Below, in pieces: positions 16,107 through 24,843 of a stretch of 64,000 nucleotides of DNA. The stretch covers positions 1-64,000 of the forward strand of contig JACRIM010000003.1 in assembly GCA_016235815.1 (NCBI GenBank), read 5' to 3'. How positions within the stretch are numbered: the first letter of the stretch is position 1; each line of letters begins with the position of its first letter. This DNA is from Planctomycetota bacterium. Its GTDB lineage: Bacteria > Planctomycetota > Phycisphaerae > UBA1845 > UTPLA1. A program made the translations under genes and the position numbers. The notes below the pieces were generated by a model. The model had not been told where the DNA came from and searched no databases. It saw only the letters and a program-made list of their open reading frames with translations.

Positions 16107-17803
16107 CGCGTCGCGTCTTGTGCCGCCGCAATCAACGGCCCCACCGTCCCCTGCGAAAAATCAAACCGCACCCCCGCCGCGGCGAACAACTCCGGCAACG
16201 GCCGACGCCCGCCCAGCGCCAGCGCCTTGCGATACGCCGCCACTGCCGCCGCGTAATCACTCCGCGAATTCCGCCATACGCCCAGCGCCCCAAGCTGCGC
16301 GATGCCATACTCCACATAATAAAACGGCACCGTGAATGGGTGCCCCTTGCGATGCCACGAATCGGCGATCACATCCTCGTATCCCGAATAATCCACCCAG
16401 TCATTGAACCGCGTGTTCAGGCTCAGCCACGCATTGTTCCGCTCGGCCCGCGTGTGCCCCGGATGCGTGTAGACCCAGTGCTGAATCATGTCCACGCACG
16501 CCATCCACGGAAAGAACTTCACCGTCTCCTGCAAATGATCCGCCCTCGCCCGCCCCGCATCCGCCGCCGAATAGAACTCTTCCAAATACCGCCCCGCCAG
16601 CAACTCCATCCCCATCGACGCGACTTCGGCAAACTCAATCGGCGCATCCCGCAGCGCGACCATCTCCTCATTCCGCGCCGCGAACCCGTGAAAGGCGTGT
16701 CCTCCTTCGTGCAGCATCGTCTGCACATCATCGTGCGTGCCCACCGCGTTCATGAAGATGAACGGCAGCCGCCGCCCCTCATACATCATCATGTATCCGC
16801 CCGGCGCCTTGCCCTTGCGGCTCTCCAGATCGAGCAACCCCTCGCGGCGCATCCGCCCGAACTGTTCGCCAAGGTCGGGCGCCACTTTTGCGAAAATCCT
16901 CCCCACGCCGTCCATCAACTGCGCCGCCCCCTTGAATGGCTTCAGCGGCGGACGCCCCTCAACATCCACGAACATATCCCACGGCCGCAGCGCCGACACG
17001 CCCAGCTTCGCCTTGCGCTCCTGCGCCAGCTTCCGCGCCGCCGGCACCACCACGCGCTCAATCGTGTCGGCGAACCCCACGCAATCGGCCGGCGTGTAGT
17101 CGAACCGTTCCATCTCCGCGAACGCCAGCCCGCGATAATCGGCAAACCCCGCGTTCTTCGCCATGCGCTGACGCAGTGCCACCATCTTGTCATAGATTTC
17201 ATCGATCTCATCGCGCGCCGCCCGCCACGGGCCGCACACCTTCTCCCACGCCTCCTGTCGCACGGCACGGTCCGGCTCTTCCAGATACCGCCCCATTTCC
17301 TCCAGCGTCTGCTCGCGCCCGTCGTGCTGCACCGTCATGCAACCCACGACCTTCTGATAGTGCTGCCGCAGCTTCTCATCTTCGGTCTGCAGCGGGATGT
17401 TCTCCTCGCGAAAGATCGCCACCTGATTCTGAATCGCCCGCAGGAACACCTCGTACCGCTCCCTGGGGAGCCGATTGACATACTCACACGCCAGCAGCTT
17501 GCGATTCAGCCGATCGCAGCACGCCTTGATCACCGGCGAGACGTTCTCAATGAAGTCCAGATACCGCTTCTCCCGCGCCGGGTCGTCCGTCTGGCAGGTC
17601 GACTCCACATAGCGCACCGACCCCTCCTCATCCAGCCACGCATCCAGCTCCGACCAATCACGCAACCACCCCTCCAGCGCCGCCGGGCTGCCTAACGGTC
17701 GCTTTTCCAGCGTGTCATACCATTGCCTGGCCACGGCCGGGTCGCCAAGGTCGGCCGTCGAATCGATGAATTGCGGCTTGAAATCGCCAATGTGCAAGGG
17801 CAT
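16103..17803 (-). CDS. M3 family oligoendopeptidase
   Basis: A 566-residue cytoplasmic zinc peptidase of the PepF/thimet type, close to the usual 560-600. The zinc motif is HEGGHAFHG with the third ligand Glu in FAEVASMGMELL; family blocks FIFMNAVGTHDDV and PFYYVEYGIAQLGA follow. It should cut short peptides. The start at 17803 (MPLHIGDFKPQF) is chosen because GGAGA precedes it; a TATCAT box lies about 24 bases upstream. It converges on the acyltransferase gene with the two stop codons sharing CTAG. Confidence 0.93.
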   Translation of the reverse strand: MPLHIGDFKPQFIDSTADLGDPAVARQWYDTLEKRPLGSPAALEGWLRDWSELDAWLDEEGSVRYVESTCQTDDPAREKRYLDFIENVSPVIKACCDRLNRKLLACEYVNRLPRERYEVFLRAIQNQVAIFREENIPLQTEDEKLRQHYQKVVGCMTVQHDGREQTLEEMGRYLEEPDRAVRQEAWEKVCGPWRAARDEIDEIYDKMVALRQRMAKNAGFADYRGLAFAEMERFDYTPADCVGFADTIERVVVPAARKLAQERKAKLGVSALRPWDMFVDVEGRPPLKPFKGAAQLMDGVGRIFAKVAPDLGEQFGRMRREGLLDLESRKGKAPGGYMMMYEGRRLPFIFMNAVGTHDDVQTMLHEGGHAFHGFAARNEEMVALRDAPIEFAEVASMGMELLAGRYLEEFYSAADAGRARADHLQETVKFFPWMACVDMIQHWVYTHPGHTRAERNNAWLSLNTRFNDWVDYSGYEDVIADSWHRKGHPFTVPFYYVEYGIAQLGALGVWRNSRSDYAAAVAAYRKALALGGRRPLPELFAAAGVRFDFSQGTVGPLIAAAQDATR

Positions 17804-18015
17804 AAAGGGTCTCCGTTGTCGCCATGATAACAACAGGCCTCGTCTCGCGCCTCAAGCCCACGAATCTCCATCCGTGGGTCTCGTTGCCCCTCTCGCCCAT
17901 CAAAATAAACGCCCCATCGGGTCCAATACCACCGTTGAACGGTCGCCGCGGCACCGTTCTGTCTAAGTAAAGGGTTCGCGCGGGCATTCGCCCCGCCTCA
18001 TTCTGGAGTATCACC

Positions 18016-19029
18016 ATGATTCGTCACTCGCGCTGGTGTGGTCTCGTTCTCGTCGGCCTCCTGCTCAACACGGCCGGCTGCATCGTCTACCCCGTTCGCG
18101 TCGAAGTGCAGGACCACAAGTCCGCAACGCTCGACGGCATGACGCGCGTCGCCGTCGAGACCCGCAACGGCGCGATCGAGGTCCGCTGCGATCCGACCGC
18201 CAGGCAAGTCGAAGTGAACACCACGCGCTCGGCCCGCGGCATGACGGAGAAAGATGCCCGCGAATTCGCCGAGAAGATTGAAATCGAAGTCGGCAAGGAC
18301 CCGTCGCGCCCCGACACGCTCCGCATCGCCGCCCGAATGCCCGTTGTCGAGGCCAATCGAAATCAGGGTGCCAAGTTTGAAATCGTCATGCCGCCGAGTG
18401 TCGAACTCGCCCTCGACACCCGCAACGGCCGCATCGACGCCGCCGGGTGCGACAAGGACATCCATGCCAACACCAGCAACGGCCGCGTGAACATCCGCGA
18501 TTGCGACGGCTCCGTGTTCGCCGAAACCTCAAATGGCGAAATCTCCGCGTGGGATATCAAAGGCGATGTCGACATCCGCACCTCGAACGGCCACATCGAC
18601 CTCCAGCGCGTCGGAAAGAACACGGTAAAGGCCGTCACCTCAAACGGCCGCATCAAAATCGTGGACGCCACCGGCGCTGCCAACCTCCGCACCAGCAATG
18701 GATCCATCGCGCTTCATTGCAAATCCGTCCCGCCCAGCCCCGACATCCAGGTCGTCACCAGCAACGGCCACGTCGAAGTCGAAGTGCCGAGCAACATCAA
18801 CGCCAGCGTCGATCTGCAAACAACGAACGGCCGCGTGCATTCAGATTTGAAGGGAGTGCAAGTCGCCGACCTCGAAACGCACCGCTCGTCGCTCCGCGCC
18901 AAGCTCAACGATGGCGGCGGCCGCATCAACGCCAGCAGCAGCAACGGCTCGGTCACGCTCCGCACCGTCAGCGACACCGCGCCGACCACCCCGCCGACGA
19001 CCGTGAAGCCAACCAACGCACGCTCGTGA
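18016..19029 (+). CDS. DUF4097-type beta-helix lipoprotein
   Basis: A 337-residue lipoprotein: lipobox LNTAGC (Cys22), then a right-handed parallel beta-helix made of about nine short repeats centred on T-(S/R)-N-G, such as NTSNGRVNI, ETSNGEISA, RTSNGHIDL, VTSNGRIKI, TTNGRVHSD and SSNGSVTL. DUF4097 proteins are surface or envelope proteins, often called putative adhesins, with no proven ligand. GGAG lies before the start. A REP unit lies nine bases after the stop. Confidence 0.85.
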   Translation: MIRHSRWCGLVLVGLLLNTAGCIVYPVRVEVQDHKSATLDGMTRVAVETRNGAIEVRCDPTARQVEVNTTRSARGMTEKDAREFAEKIEIEVGKDPSRPDTLRIAARMPVVEANRNQGAKFEIVMPPSVELALDTRNGRIDAAGCDKDIHANTSNGRVNIRDCDGSVFAETSNGEISAWDIKGDVDIRTSNGHIDLQRVGKNTVKAVTSNGRIKIVDATGAANLRTSNGSIALHCKSVPPSPDIQVVTSNGHVEVEVPSNINASVDLQTTNGRVHSDLKGVQVADLETHRSSLRAKLNDGGGRINASSSNGSVTLRTVSDTAPTTPPTTVKPTNARS

Positions 19030-19037
19030 TTTGCACT

Positions 19038-19071
19038 GATCCGAGCCGCGCCCGTTAGGAAGCGGGTTTTC
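19038..19071 (+). repeat. REP unit of the RAYT-associated family
   Basis: Reads GATCCGAGCCGCGCCCGT then TAGGAAGCGGGTTTTC, matching copy B inside alaS with only the variable base changed. It lies directly after the DUF4097 gene, the common position for REPs. Confidence 0.8.
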
Positions 19072-19088
19072 TTGTAGCACGCACGCTC

Positions 19089-19120
19089 GAGCGAGTCGCA
19101 GAGTCGCCTGGGCGACAATC
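19089..19120 (+). repeat. Dispersed GAGTCGC repeat, copy 3
   Basis: GCGAGTCGCAGAGTCGCCTG then GGCGACAATCCC; relative of 4258-4294. Here the 3' half makes a GTCGCC-TG-GGCGAC stem. It sits 17 bases after the REP unit. Confidence 0.7.
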
Positions 19121-19239
19121 CCATCTCGCCCGCACCAAGGCGGAACCCCCTTCCCGCGCACTCCCCCGCGCTTGCCACCGCGCGCACCTTCGCGTACGTT
19201 CCCCGCATCAACTAAATCATTCGAGGAGCCACCGCCCCC

Positions 19240-19428
19240 ATGCAAGTTCGCTTCGACTGCCCCGCCTGCAAGCAATCCCACGTCCTCGACATGCCCGAGA
19301 CGACGATTCACATGACCTGTTCGCGCACCGGCAAACACCTCGAACTCCGCCTCGGCCTCGGCGGCGAAGTGAAATCCAAGATCGTCGAAGATTCCGCCGA
19401 CGCCGAAGAAGTCGCGGCGGAAGAATGA
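19240..19428 (+). CDS. Small CPxC protein with acidic tail
   Basis: A 62-residue protein: MQVRFDCPACKQSHVLDMPE with a CPxC knuckle, a single further Cys and His pair (MTCSRTGKHLELRL), and an acidic C-terminus (EDSADAEEVAAEE). It resembles small FHA/zinc-ribbon-like proteins common in planctomycetes (family unknown). Only three Cys and two His can bind metal. GGAG precedes the ATG. It stands alone between a plus-strand lipoprotein gene and the minus-strand R-M operon. Confidence 0.6.
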   Translation: MQVRFDCPACKQSHVLDMPETTIHMTCSRTGKHLELRLGLGGEVKSKIVEDSADAEEVAAEE

Positions 19429-19551
19429 ATCGCTCCGCCCGTCGCGCCACGTCTGGCGCCGATGGAACTTCCGCCTGGAAAGACGATCAGTCGTTGAGCG
19501 CCCGCCCCACAAACCCCGCCACATCCACCTCGCTCACGATCCCGTCCCTGC

Positions 19552-22056
19552 TCATTCCTCTACCAGCCCCTCAAATGACGCTTTGAAGTCTTCTTCGGTT
19601 AGCGCCGTGTCGAACAACCCCACGTCCAGCCCCTTGTGACGGCTTACCCCCATGTACCGCAAGCTCGCATCCTCATACCGGCGGAACTTCCACACCGCAT
19701 CGTTCATCAGCGCACTATTGAACACGCCCAGACTCACAAGCCGTTCGAAATCTTCGGTCGTCAGCCCCGTGACGCGCTTGAACAGCTTTGGCTCCAGCTT
19801 AGTGATGACGTCCTTCAATCGCTGCTCGCGAAAATCGGTCAGATACATGAACACCGGCACGCGCGCCGCAAATTTAATCAGCTTCTCCTGCACCTGTTTC
19901 CGCAGGCTCTTACGTTCTTTCTCGGCCTCGGTCAGTTCCTTCTTTTCCTTGGCGGTGAGGTCTTCGCCCTCACCCGCCTTGCGTTTCGCGTCCTTGATCT
20001 GCTCGGATCGGTTGATGATCGTTTCCAAATCGGCGTTGAGGTTTCGAAAGCCTTCGATGGCTTCCAATGCCGCCATCGCCGCCGGATCGTTCATAAGTCG
20101 TGTCAGCGTGCTGTCGTCCACATTCACAAGAAGCACGCTCTCCCACCGCTTCGCGAGCAGCGTCGCACTCGTTCCGCTGGTGGCAATGTCGAGAATCGCC
20201 GCCGCATCAAGTTGACGCATGCTGCTGCCGTCGTATGCCAGCACCGGCAGGAACCCCACCAACTCCGCCACCCGCTGCTCCGGCGTGGTTTCGTCCGTCG
20301 CCAGTCGCGATCCGTAGTCGGCGATCTGCCGCAGCGCCCGATTCGGTGCGAAGTCGAATACATAGCACTCGGGCTTGACGACAATCTCATTCCCAGCCTC
20401 ATCCGACACCGTCCAAGGAGACTGCACTCGAAACGCCGATTGAAAGTACGTCTCCGGGCTGCTGCACTTGCGCAGCATCAGCATCCCCGCCCACGGGCGA
20501 ACCGTCACGCCCGTCGTCAGCTTTCCGCAACTTAGAGTGATGCTCTTGCTCGAAAGCGGCTCGTCCATCGCATCCAGCACAGGCGGGAGCGCCGCTGCCC
20601 CGATCCCTGCCCTCGAACCCGCCGCAATCACCACGCTGTAATCGTGATAAAATGTGTTGTTCTTCGCCTTCAGCAACTTCGCCATCGCGTAACACGATGC
20701 GACGCTCGGCAGGAACCAGAACGAATGCTGCAACACGCCCAACAGCCGCGAATCGCTGAACGGCAGCGGCGGCCGGTCCTTCCCCAGCTTCAAATCGTCG
20801 ATCGTGGTCCCGCGATACGCCCCGCGGATCAGGTCCAGCCACTTCTGCACCTCATCCTCATGCTCAAACTTCGCGTCCTCGCCTTCCCCCTCGGCCAGAA
20901 AGAATTCGTTCAGATCGAACTCGTTGAACTCGCCTTCCTCCGCCACCTGCCGAATGTCGTCCGGCAGCGTGTACGTCATCAAGACCAGTCTGGGCAACGC
21001 CGCATACGGGTTCGGCCCCGGCCCCTTCCAGTCGCGCTTAGCCCGCTGCTCGTCGCTGTAGGTCCAGTTGTAAATCTGTTCTTCGATAAACTCGCCCGAC
21101 GCCAGCGCTCGGAACGGCGTGCCCGACAAATACAGGTAATGCCCCGTGGTGATCGGCAGGATCGACTCGTCAAACTCCGCCTCAACCTTGGTCACTTCCT
21201 CTGCCACTTCGCCAGTGTCTTCCTCGTCCGCGCCGAACAACCCCTTGGCGTTCTCTCGCCACGCGCCATAGTGGTACTCGTCCAGAATCACACAGTCCCA
21301 GTCTGTATCGTGTACCCACTCGTTGCGCGGCTTGATGGCTCCGCTGGCCGTGCGCTGGAGGAAGTCCTGAAAGCTTCCGAAGCACACGATCGGCTTCTTC
21401 TTGTCCGCCTGTTCGTAGGTCAGTTCCCCGTCGCGCGTGATGAACTGCCACCCCTCAAAGTCGATATGCCGGGTCAAATCCTCCGACCACGCGTGAACCA
21501 CCGCCGGCTTGAACGTCAGCACCAAGACTTTCTTCCAGCCCATCGTCTTGGCCAGTTGATACGCAGCAAAGGTCTTACCGAAGCGCATCTTCGCATTCCA
21601 TAGAAAGTGCGGCGTGTGCCCCGGCTGTTCGGTCTTCGCCTTGCGAAAATAGTCCGCCGTCATCTCCACCGCTTCGCACTGCTCGGGGCGCATGCCGAAA
21701 TCTAGCGTGCGGTCTTCGACGTTCGCGGTCCGCTCGCGCACGGCCACCACCGCCGCCCGCACCTGCTGCACAGTGCATTTGAACCACTCGTGCGTGGTGT
21801 TCTTGATGCCCTTTGCGCGCAGATGCCGGTGGATGTCGTGATCGGTAAAGCTCGACCCATCCGCCCGCATCGCCGGCTCGATCAATTCGATACGATAGGC
21901 GTTCAGGCCGGTTGGGAACTGCTCCGCGATCCGATCGGCCGCGATCCGCTCGGTGTAGCCGACTTTCAGCAACCCCGCATGATCCGGGTGCGTACTGGCG
22001 AAGGCGTAGATCGTCGGCGCGGCGGCGGGGCGTGGGGGGAAAAAATCGTCGGCCAT
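19552..22056 (-). CDS. GIY-YIG (T5orf172)-SF2 helicase fusion, restriction subunit
   Basis: An 834-residue protein. Residues about 15-95 are a T5orf172/Mug113-type GIY-YIG nuclease domain (IYAF 16-19, KVGYT 31-35, Arg42, EWF 90-92). Then comes an SF2 helicase: Walker A MRFGKTFAAYQL with Lys161, DEYH box 259-262, SGTPF 311-315, and a C-terminal RecA-like half with TLSCGKLTTGVTVRPW. A charged coiled coil lies at about 690-730 (KAGEGEDLTAKEKKELTEAE). It is the last gene of the R-M operon and would supply ATP-driven translocation and cleavage. Which residues cut DNA, and the target site, cannot be read from sequence. Confidence 0.85.
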   Translation of the reverse strand: MADDFFPPRPAAAPTIYAFASTHPDHAGLLKVGYTERIAADRIAEQFPTGLNAYRIELIEPAMRADGSSFTDHDIHRHLRAKGIKNTTHEWFKCTVQQVRAAVVAVRERTANVEDRTLDFGMRPEQCEAVEMTADYFRKAKTEQPGHTPHFLWNAKMRFGKTFAAYQLAKTMGWKKVLVLTFKPAVVHAWSEDLTRHIDFEGWQFITRDGELTYEQADKKKPIVCFGSFQDFLQRTASGAIKPRNEWVHDTDWDCVILDEYHYGAWRENAKGLFGADEEDTGEVAEEVTKVEAEFDESILPITTGHYLYLSGTPFRALASGEFIEEQIYNWTYSDEQRAKRDWKGPGPNPYAALPRLVLMTYTLPDDIRQVAEEGEFNEFDLNEFFLAEGEGEDAKFEHEDEVQKWLDLIRGAYRGTTIDDLKLGKDRPPLPFSDSRLLGVLQHSFWFLPSVASCYAMAKLLKAKNNTFYHDYSVVIAAGSRAGIGAAALPPVLDAMDEPLSSKSITLSCGKLTTGVTVRPWAGMLMLRKCSSPETYFQSAFRVQSPWTVSDEAGNEIVVKPECYVFDFAPNRALRQIADYGSRLATDETTPEQRVAELVGFLPVLAYDGSSMRQLDAAAILDIATSGTSATLLAKRWESVLLVNVDDSTLTRLMNDPAAMAALEAIEGFRNLNADLETIINRSEQIKDAKRKAGEGEDLTAKEKKELTEAEKERKSLRKQVQEKLIKFAARVPVFMYLTDFREQRLKDVITKLEPKLFKRVTGLTTEDFERLVSLGVFNSALMNDAVWKFRRYEDASLRYMGVSRHKGLDVGLFDTALTEEDFKASFEGLVEE

Positions 22057-22081
22057 AGAGATCTTTTACGTTCGAATCGTT

Positions 22082-22426
22082 TCAGTTCACGCCCAAGCGA
22101 AACCCGTATTTTTCAACCAGTTCCCACCACAGCTGATTGTTATTGATTCGGTACCGATACCGATCTTTATATGGATGCCCGGTCTTAACTTTGAGCCCCA
22201 ATGATGTCGCGGCGCATGCGACAACATGTGAGTTAAAATAAACTCTACATTCTGCTGCGCGCTTATTCGGCTGTGACTGATACTCGGGAGGGTTCTTAGG
22301 AGTTACATTGACTCCTGTTGCGCCACGATATCGTTTCTGAAAGTTTGGTTGCGCCTTTGGCGAGACTTCGGCCTCCAAAAAGGCATTGTCGAGATATGCA
22401 AATCCATATGGGTCGTTTTGCGGCAT
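22082..22426 (-). CDS. Uncharacterised 114-residue protein in the R-M operon
   Basis: A 114-residue protein between the methyltransferase (gap 23 bases) and helicase-nuclease genes (gap 25 bases) on the same strand. I do not recognise it. The N-terminus is acidic-aromatic (MPQNDPYGFAYLDNAFLEAE), the middle polar (GVNVTPKNPPEYQSQPNKRA), and the end aromatic and basic (YKDRYRYRINNNQLWWELVE). Base composition here is visibly more AT-rich than in the neighbouring housekeeping genes, in keeping with a transferred defence locus. It may be a specificity or structural helper; no evidence beyond position. Confidence 0.6.
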   Translation of the reverse strand: MPQNDPYGFAYLDNAFLEAEVSPKAQPNFQKRYRGATGVNVTPKNPPEYQSQPNKRAAECRVYFNSHVVACAATSLGLKVKTGHPYKDRYRYRINNNQLWWELVEKYGFRLGVN

Positions 22427-22449
22427 ATCATGATCCCTTTCGCGTAGTC

Positions 22450-23952
22450 TTAGTCTTCGGTTCGGTCAAATGAACGAATTTTCGATTCAATGAACACCAC
22501 CTCGTCCGTTGTCAGCCCGTACCTCGCGATCAATTCGGCATCGTTCCAATGGTGCTTCATATCGAGGACGGGAACGAGTGCATACGCTTCCTTAGTGATG
22601 TGGTGCGAATACATGAATTGAGACACAAGGAATCGGAAAAACCGTGTCTTCATATAGGCGACAAGGTTTTCGGCCTCCTTCTTCGATGTGTAGTGGCCTA
22701 TCACGAGATAGGTTTCATTGCAGATCGTGCCGGGCGGAATTATGTCAATCTTTGAAAGCACTCGCCTGCGTCCGTCCGTTCCCGGATTACCCGCGTGGTC
22801 GTGTCCGACGTACGACGTGATGACCTTCCAACGATTGATCATCTCGATCCCGGTTGTAATCTCATCGCGCGGGTAGGGGCCTTCACCTTTCTGCCAGCGC
22901 AAGACCAGATCGCCGGTCTTCTTCGGTCGCTCGGTTGTTGCCAGTCCGAATGGTTTACGACCCGAGACTTGCTTGTTCATGCGAGCTTCGTCCTTCTCGA
23001 CGACCTTGCGCACGATTGAGACCGCCTCGCCATGGCGAATGAAGGTCTTGAACTCGTCTAATCTTCGCTCGGAAGTAGTCTCAGTGTTGCCGTGAACATT
23101 CGTCACACTACACAACCCCGGATTGTCTCTATCCCAGAGGAAGTAGCAGACACCGCCCGCAAGATCGATCCCTGAAAACACGTCGTTCACGTCCTCGAAG
23201 TCGACGATTCGCCGTACTCGATCGTCCGCAAGCATTTCTTCACGGAAATCATCCAGTCCCTTTCCGCCACCGAACCAACGAGAAGGGATGATCATCGTCA
23301 AATAACGTGGCTCCAGCTTCTTCGCCTGCCTGACAAACTGATGGTAGATCGGCGATGCGCTGCGACCGAATCCGCCATCGCTCAACTGATACGGCGGGTT
23401 CCCAATGATGACGTCAAACTTCACGTTAAATACCTCCGTCGGGTCGATGCCGTGGATGAACGGGTAGGCGTAAGCCTCGAATGTTTCGTCGCGGTCATAT
23501 TCGCCCTGGTTCGCGCCGCACAACTCGCACTTTCCGGCGGCGTTCCAAGTGTGATCGGTCTTGGGCAGGCGGATGTTGCCATCCGGCTTGGGGAACGCGG
23601 TAGCGATGCTGTATTTGCCGTCCGCCTTCTTTGAGCAATAGACGCTCCGCCGGCTGAGCAGCGCGGTGAGTTCGGTAATCGCCAGCCCGAAGACCTGCTT
23701 GGTAAGGATGTGATTGATGCGGGCCTGCTCATCCGGCATCTGATCTTTGAGGCCGTCGTTGAGTCGGCGGGCGATTTCGCGCAGGAAGACACCAGACTTG
23801 CAGACGGGGTCGAGAAATGTGGTATCGGGCCGTCGGAACAAGTCCTGCGGCAGGATGTCGAGCATCGCGGATGCGAGTTTGGGCGGGGTGAAGACTTCAT
23901 CCGCGCTGAGATTGGCGAGACAAGTAAGGATGTCGGGGTTATGGCCGTTCAT
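22450..23952 (-). CDS. N6-adenine DNA methyltransferase subunit with NPPY motif
   Basis: A 500-residue Eco57I-like methyltransferase. The catalytic motif IV is VIIGNPPYQLSDGG (NPPY 185-188). An N-terminal 'DEVFTPPKLASAML' helix motif is typical of this group. The SAM-binding motif I is FLDPVCKSGVFL (47-57), where the expected second Gly of CGSG is Lys, an unusual form. A CxxC (KCELCGANQ, 142-145) lies before motif IV. It overlaps the preceding methyltransferase gene by 14 bases. The C-terminal 250 residues (from about LEPRYLTMIIPSRWFGGGKG on) carry a target-recognition region. Probably works as a dimer with the upstream protein. Confidence 0.85.
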   Translation of the reverse strand: MNGHNPDILTCLANLSADEVFTPPKLASAMLDILPQDLFRRPDTTFLDPVCKSGVFLREIARRLNDGLKDQMPDEQARINHILTKQVFGLAITELTALLSRRSVYCSKKADGKYSIATAFPKPDGNIRLPKTDHTWNAAGKCELCGANQGEYDRDETFEAYAYPFIHGIDPTEVFNVKFDVIIGNPPYQLSDGGFGRSASPIYHQFVRQAKKLEPRYLTMIIPSRWFGGGKGLDDFREEMLADDRVRRIVDFEDVNDVFSGIDLAGGVCYFLWDRDNPGLCSVTNVHGNTETTSERRLDEFKTFIRHGEAVSIVRKVVEKDEARMNKQVSGRKPFGLATTERPKKTGDLVLRWQKGEGPYPRDEITTGIEMINRWKVITSYVGHDHAGNPGTDGRRRVLSKIDIIPPGTICNETYLVIGHYTSKKEAENLVAYMKTRFFRFLVSQFMYSHHITKEAYALVPVLDMKHHWNDAELIARYGLTTDEVVFIESKIRSFDRTED

Positions 23953-24601
23953 GCACAGCCTCCGCGTCGGGCACTCTCAGGTAGTGGCACGGCGGAAAGT
24001 CTCGAACGGTCCTCGGAACGTAAACGTCTTTCCCTGAGTCGCTGAACAGCGGCATGTTTGACACATGCGCGGTTTCAAGCAAGTGATCGTAAGCAAAGTC
24101 ACGGCGTTTGAGCATCGTTCCGTTCACGGGCGACCACTCGGGGAAAACGATCGGACGGTCACCGGAGGTGCGGAGCGTAAGGGCATCGCCCTGCACGACG
24201 TTTTTGGAGAGGATGTAAGCTGCGGCGCGGACGGCATCTTCGGGGAGAGGAATATTAAAACGGGCCGCGTGGGCTTCGGCGACAACCCTTAAGAGCCGAT
24301 CACGACACGCGACGATGTTGTCGGCCAGCAGGTCGATGCCATAAAGGCTGCACACGGATAAAACCGCGTCGCGTTCCCATTTGTCTCGGTTGCGGGCGTT
24401 CTTCTTGTCGACGTTGATCAGCTTTCGCCGAAGCACTTCGGCAAGGAAATTGCCATCGCCACACGCAGGTTCGAGAAAGCGCGAGTCGATGCGTTCACAC
24501 TCGTGGGAGACGAGGTCGAGCATGTCGTTCACAAGCTTGGCCGGGGTGAAGACTTCACCGTGGTCGATGATGCGCTGTCTCGATTTCACGGATGCAATCA
24601 T
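23939..24601 (-). CDS. Methyltransferase subunit with SAM motif but no NPPY
   Basis: A 220-residue protein starting MIASVKSRQRIIDHGEVFTP. Motif I is canonical, RFLEPACGDGNFLAEVL (41-57), and motifs II-III follow (GIDLLADNIVACR, VVQGDALTL), but no (N/D)PP(Y/F) catalytic motif is present. It looks like the SAM-binding half of an N6-adenine methyltransferase whose catalytic motif is on the next gene product, with which it overlaps by 14 bases. The start at 24601 is favoured because it overlaps the stop of the preceding 81-residue gene as ATGA; an upstream in-frame ATG at 24616 is possible. Confidence 0.8.
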   Translation of the reverse strand: MIASVKSRQRIIDHGEVFTPAKLVNDMLDLVSHECERIDSRFLEPACGDGNFLAEVLRRKLINVDKKNARNRDKWERDAVLSVCSLYGIDLLADNIVACRDRLLRVVAEAHAARFNIPLPEDAVRAAAYILSKNVVQGDALTLRTSGDRPIVFPEWSPVNGTMLKRRDFAYDHLLETAHVSNMPLFSDSGKDVYVPRTVRDFPPCHYLRVPDAEAVHERP

Positions 24602-24843
24602 ACTTGTTCGACCCATGACGAGCAGATTGTGTTGAAGCGGCCCCGGGCCAATCGAGCGATGCCGACATCGCACGCGTTGTCGCTGCACAGGACAAGATTG
24701 TTGTCCACCAACCAAGCCAGTCTCGGAAGTCGTCCAAACGTGTCGACTTCTTCTCGAATAGCGCGAGCGTCCCGGCCGCTGCCTCCCGCGCGCACTCTCT
24801 GCTGGCCCGACAGTTTATTCGCCTTCTCATGTGATTGGCCCAT
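24598..24843 (-). CDS. Small first protein of the R-M operon (81 residues)
   Basis: An 81-residue frame MGQSHEKANKLSGQQRVRAG ... ending NTICSSWVEQV. It has AAGG before the ATG and an ATGA overlap with the methyltransferase, which argues for a real, coupled gene. Its C-terminal half (RLAWLVDNNLVLCSDNACDV) is hydrophobic-acidic and does not look like the HTH of a C protein. No family recognised. It lies just downstream of low-complexity DNA. Confidence 0.45.
   Translation of the reverse strand: MGQSHEKANKLSGQQRVRAGGSGRDARAIREEVDTFGRLPRLAWLVDNNLVLCSDNACDVGIARLARGRFNTICSSWVEQV

Noticed and set aside
16118-17695. 525-residue plus-strand frame
   Set aside because: Antisense of the M3 peptidase gene, which has full zinc motifs; the shadow has no domain.
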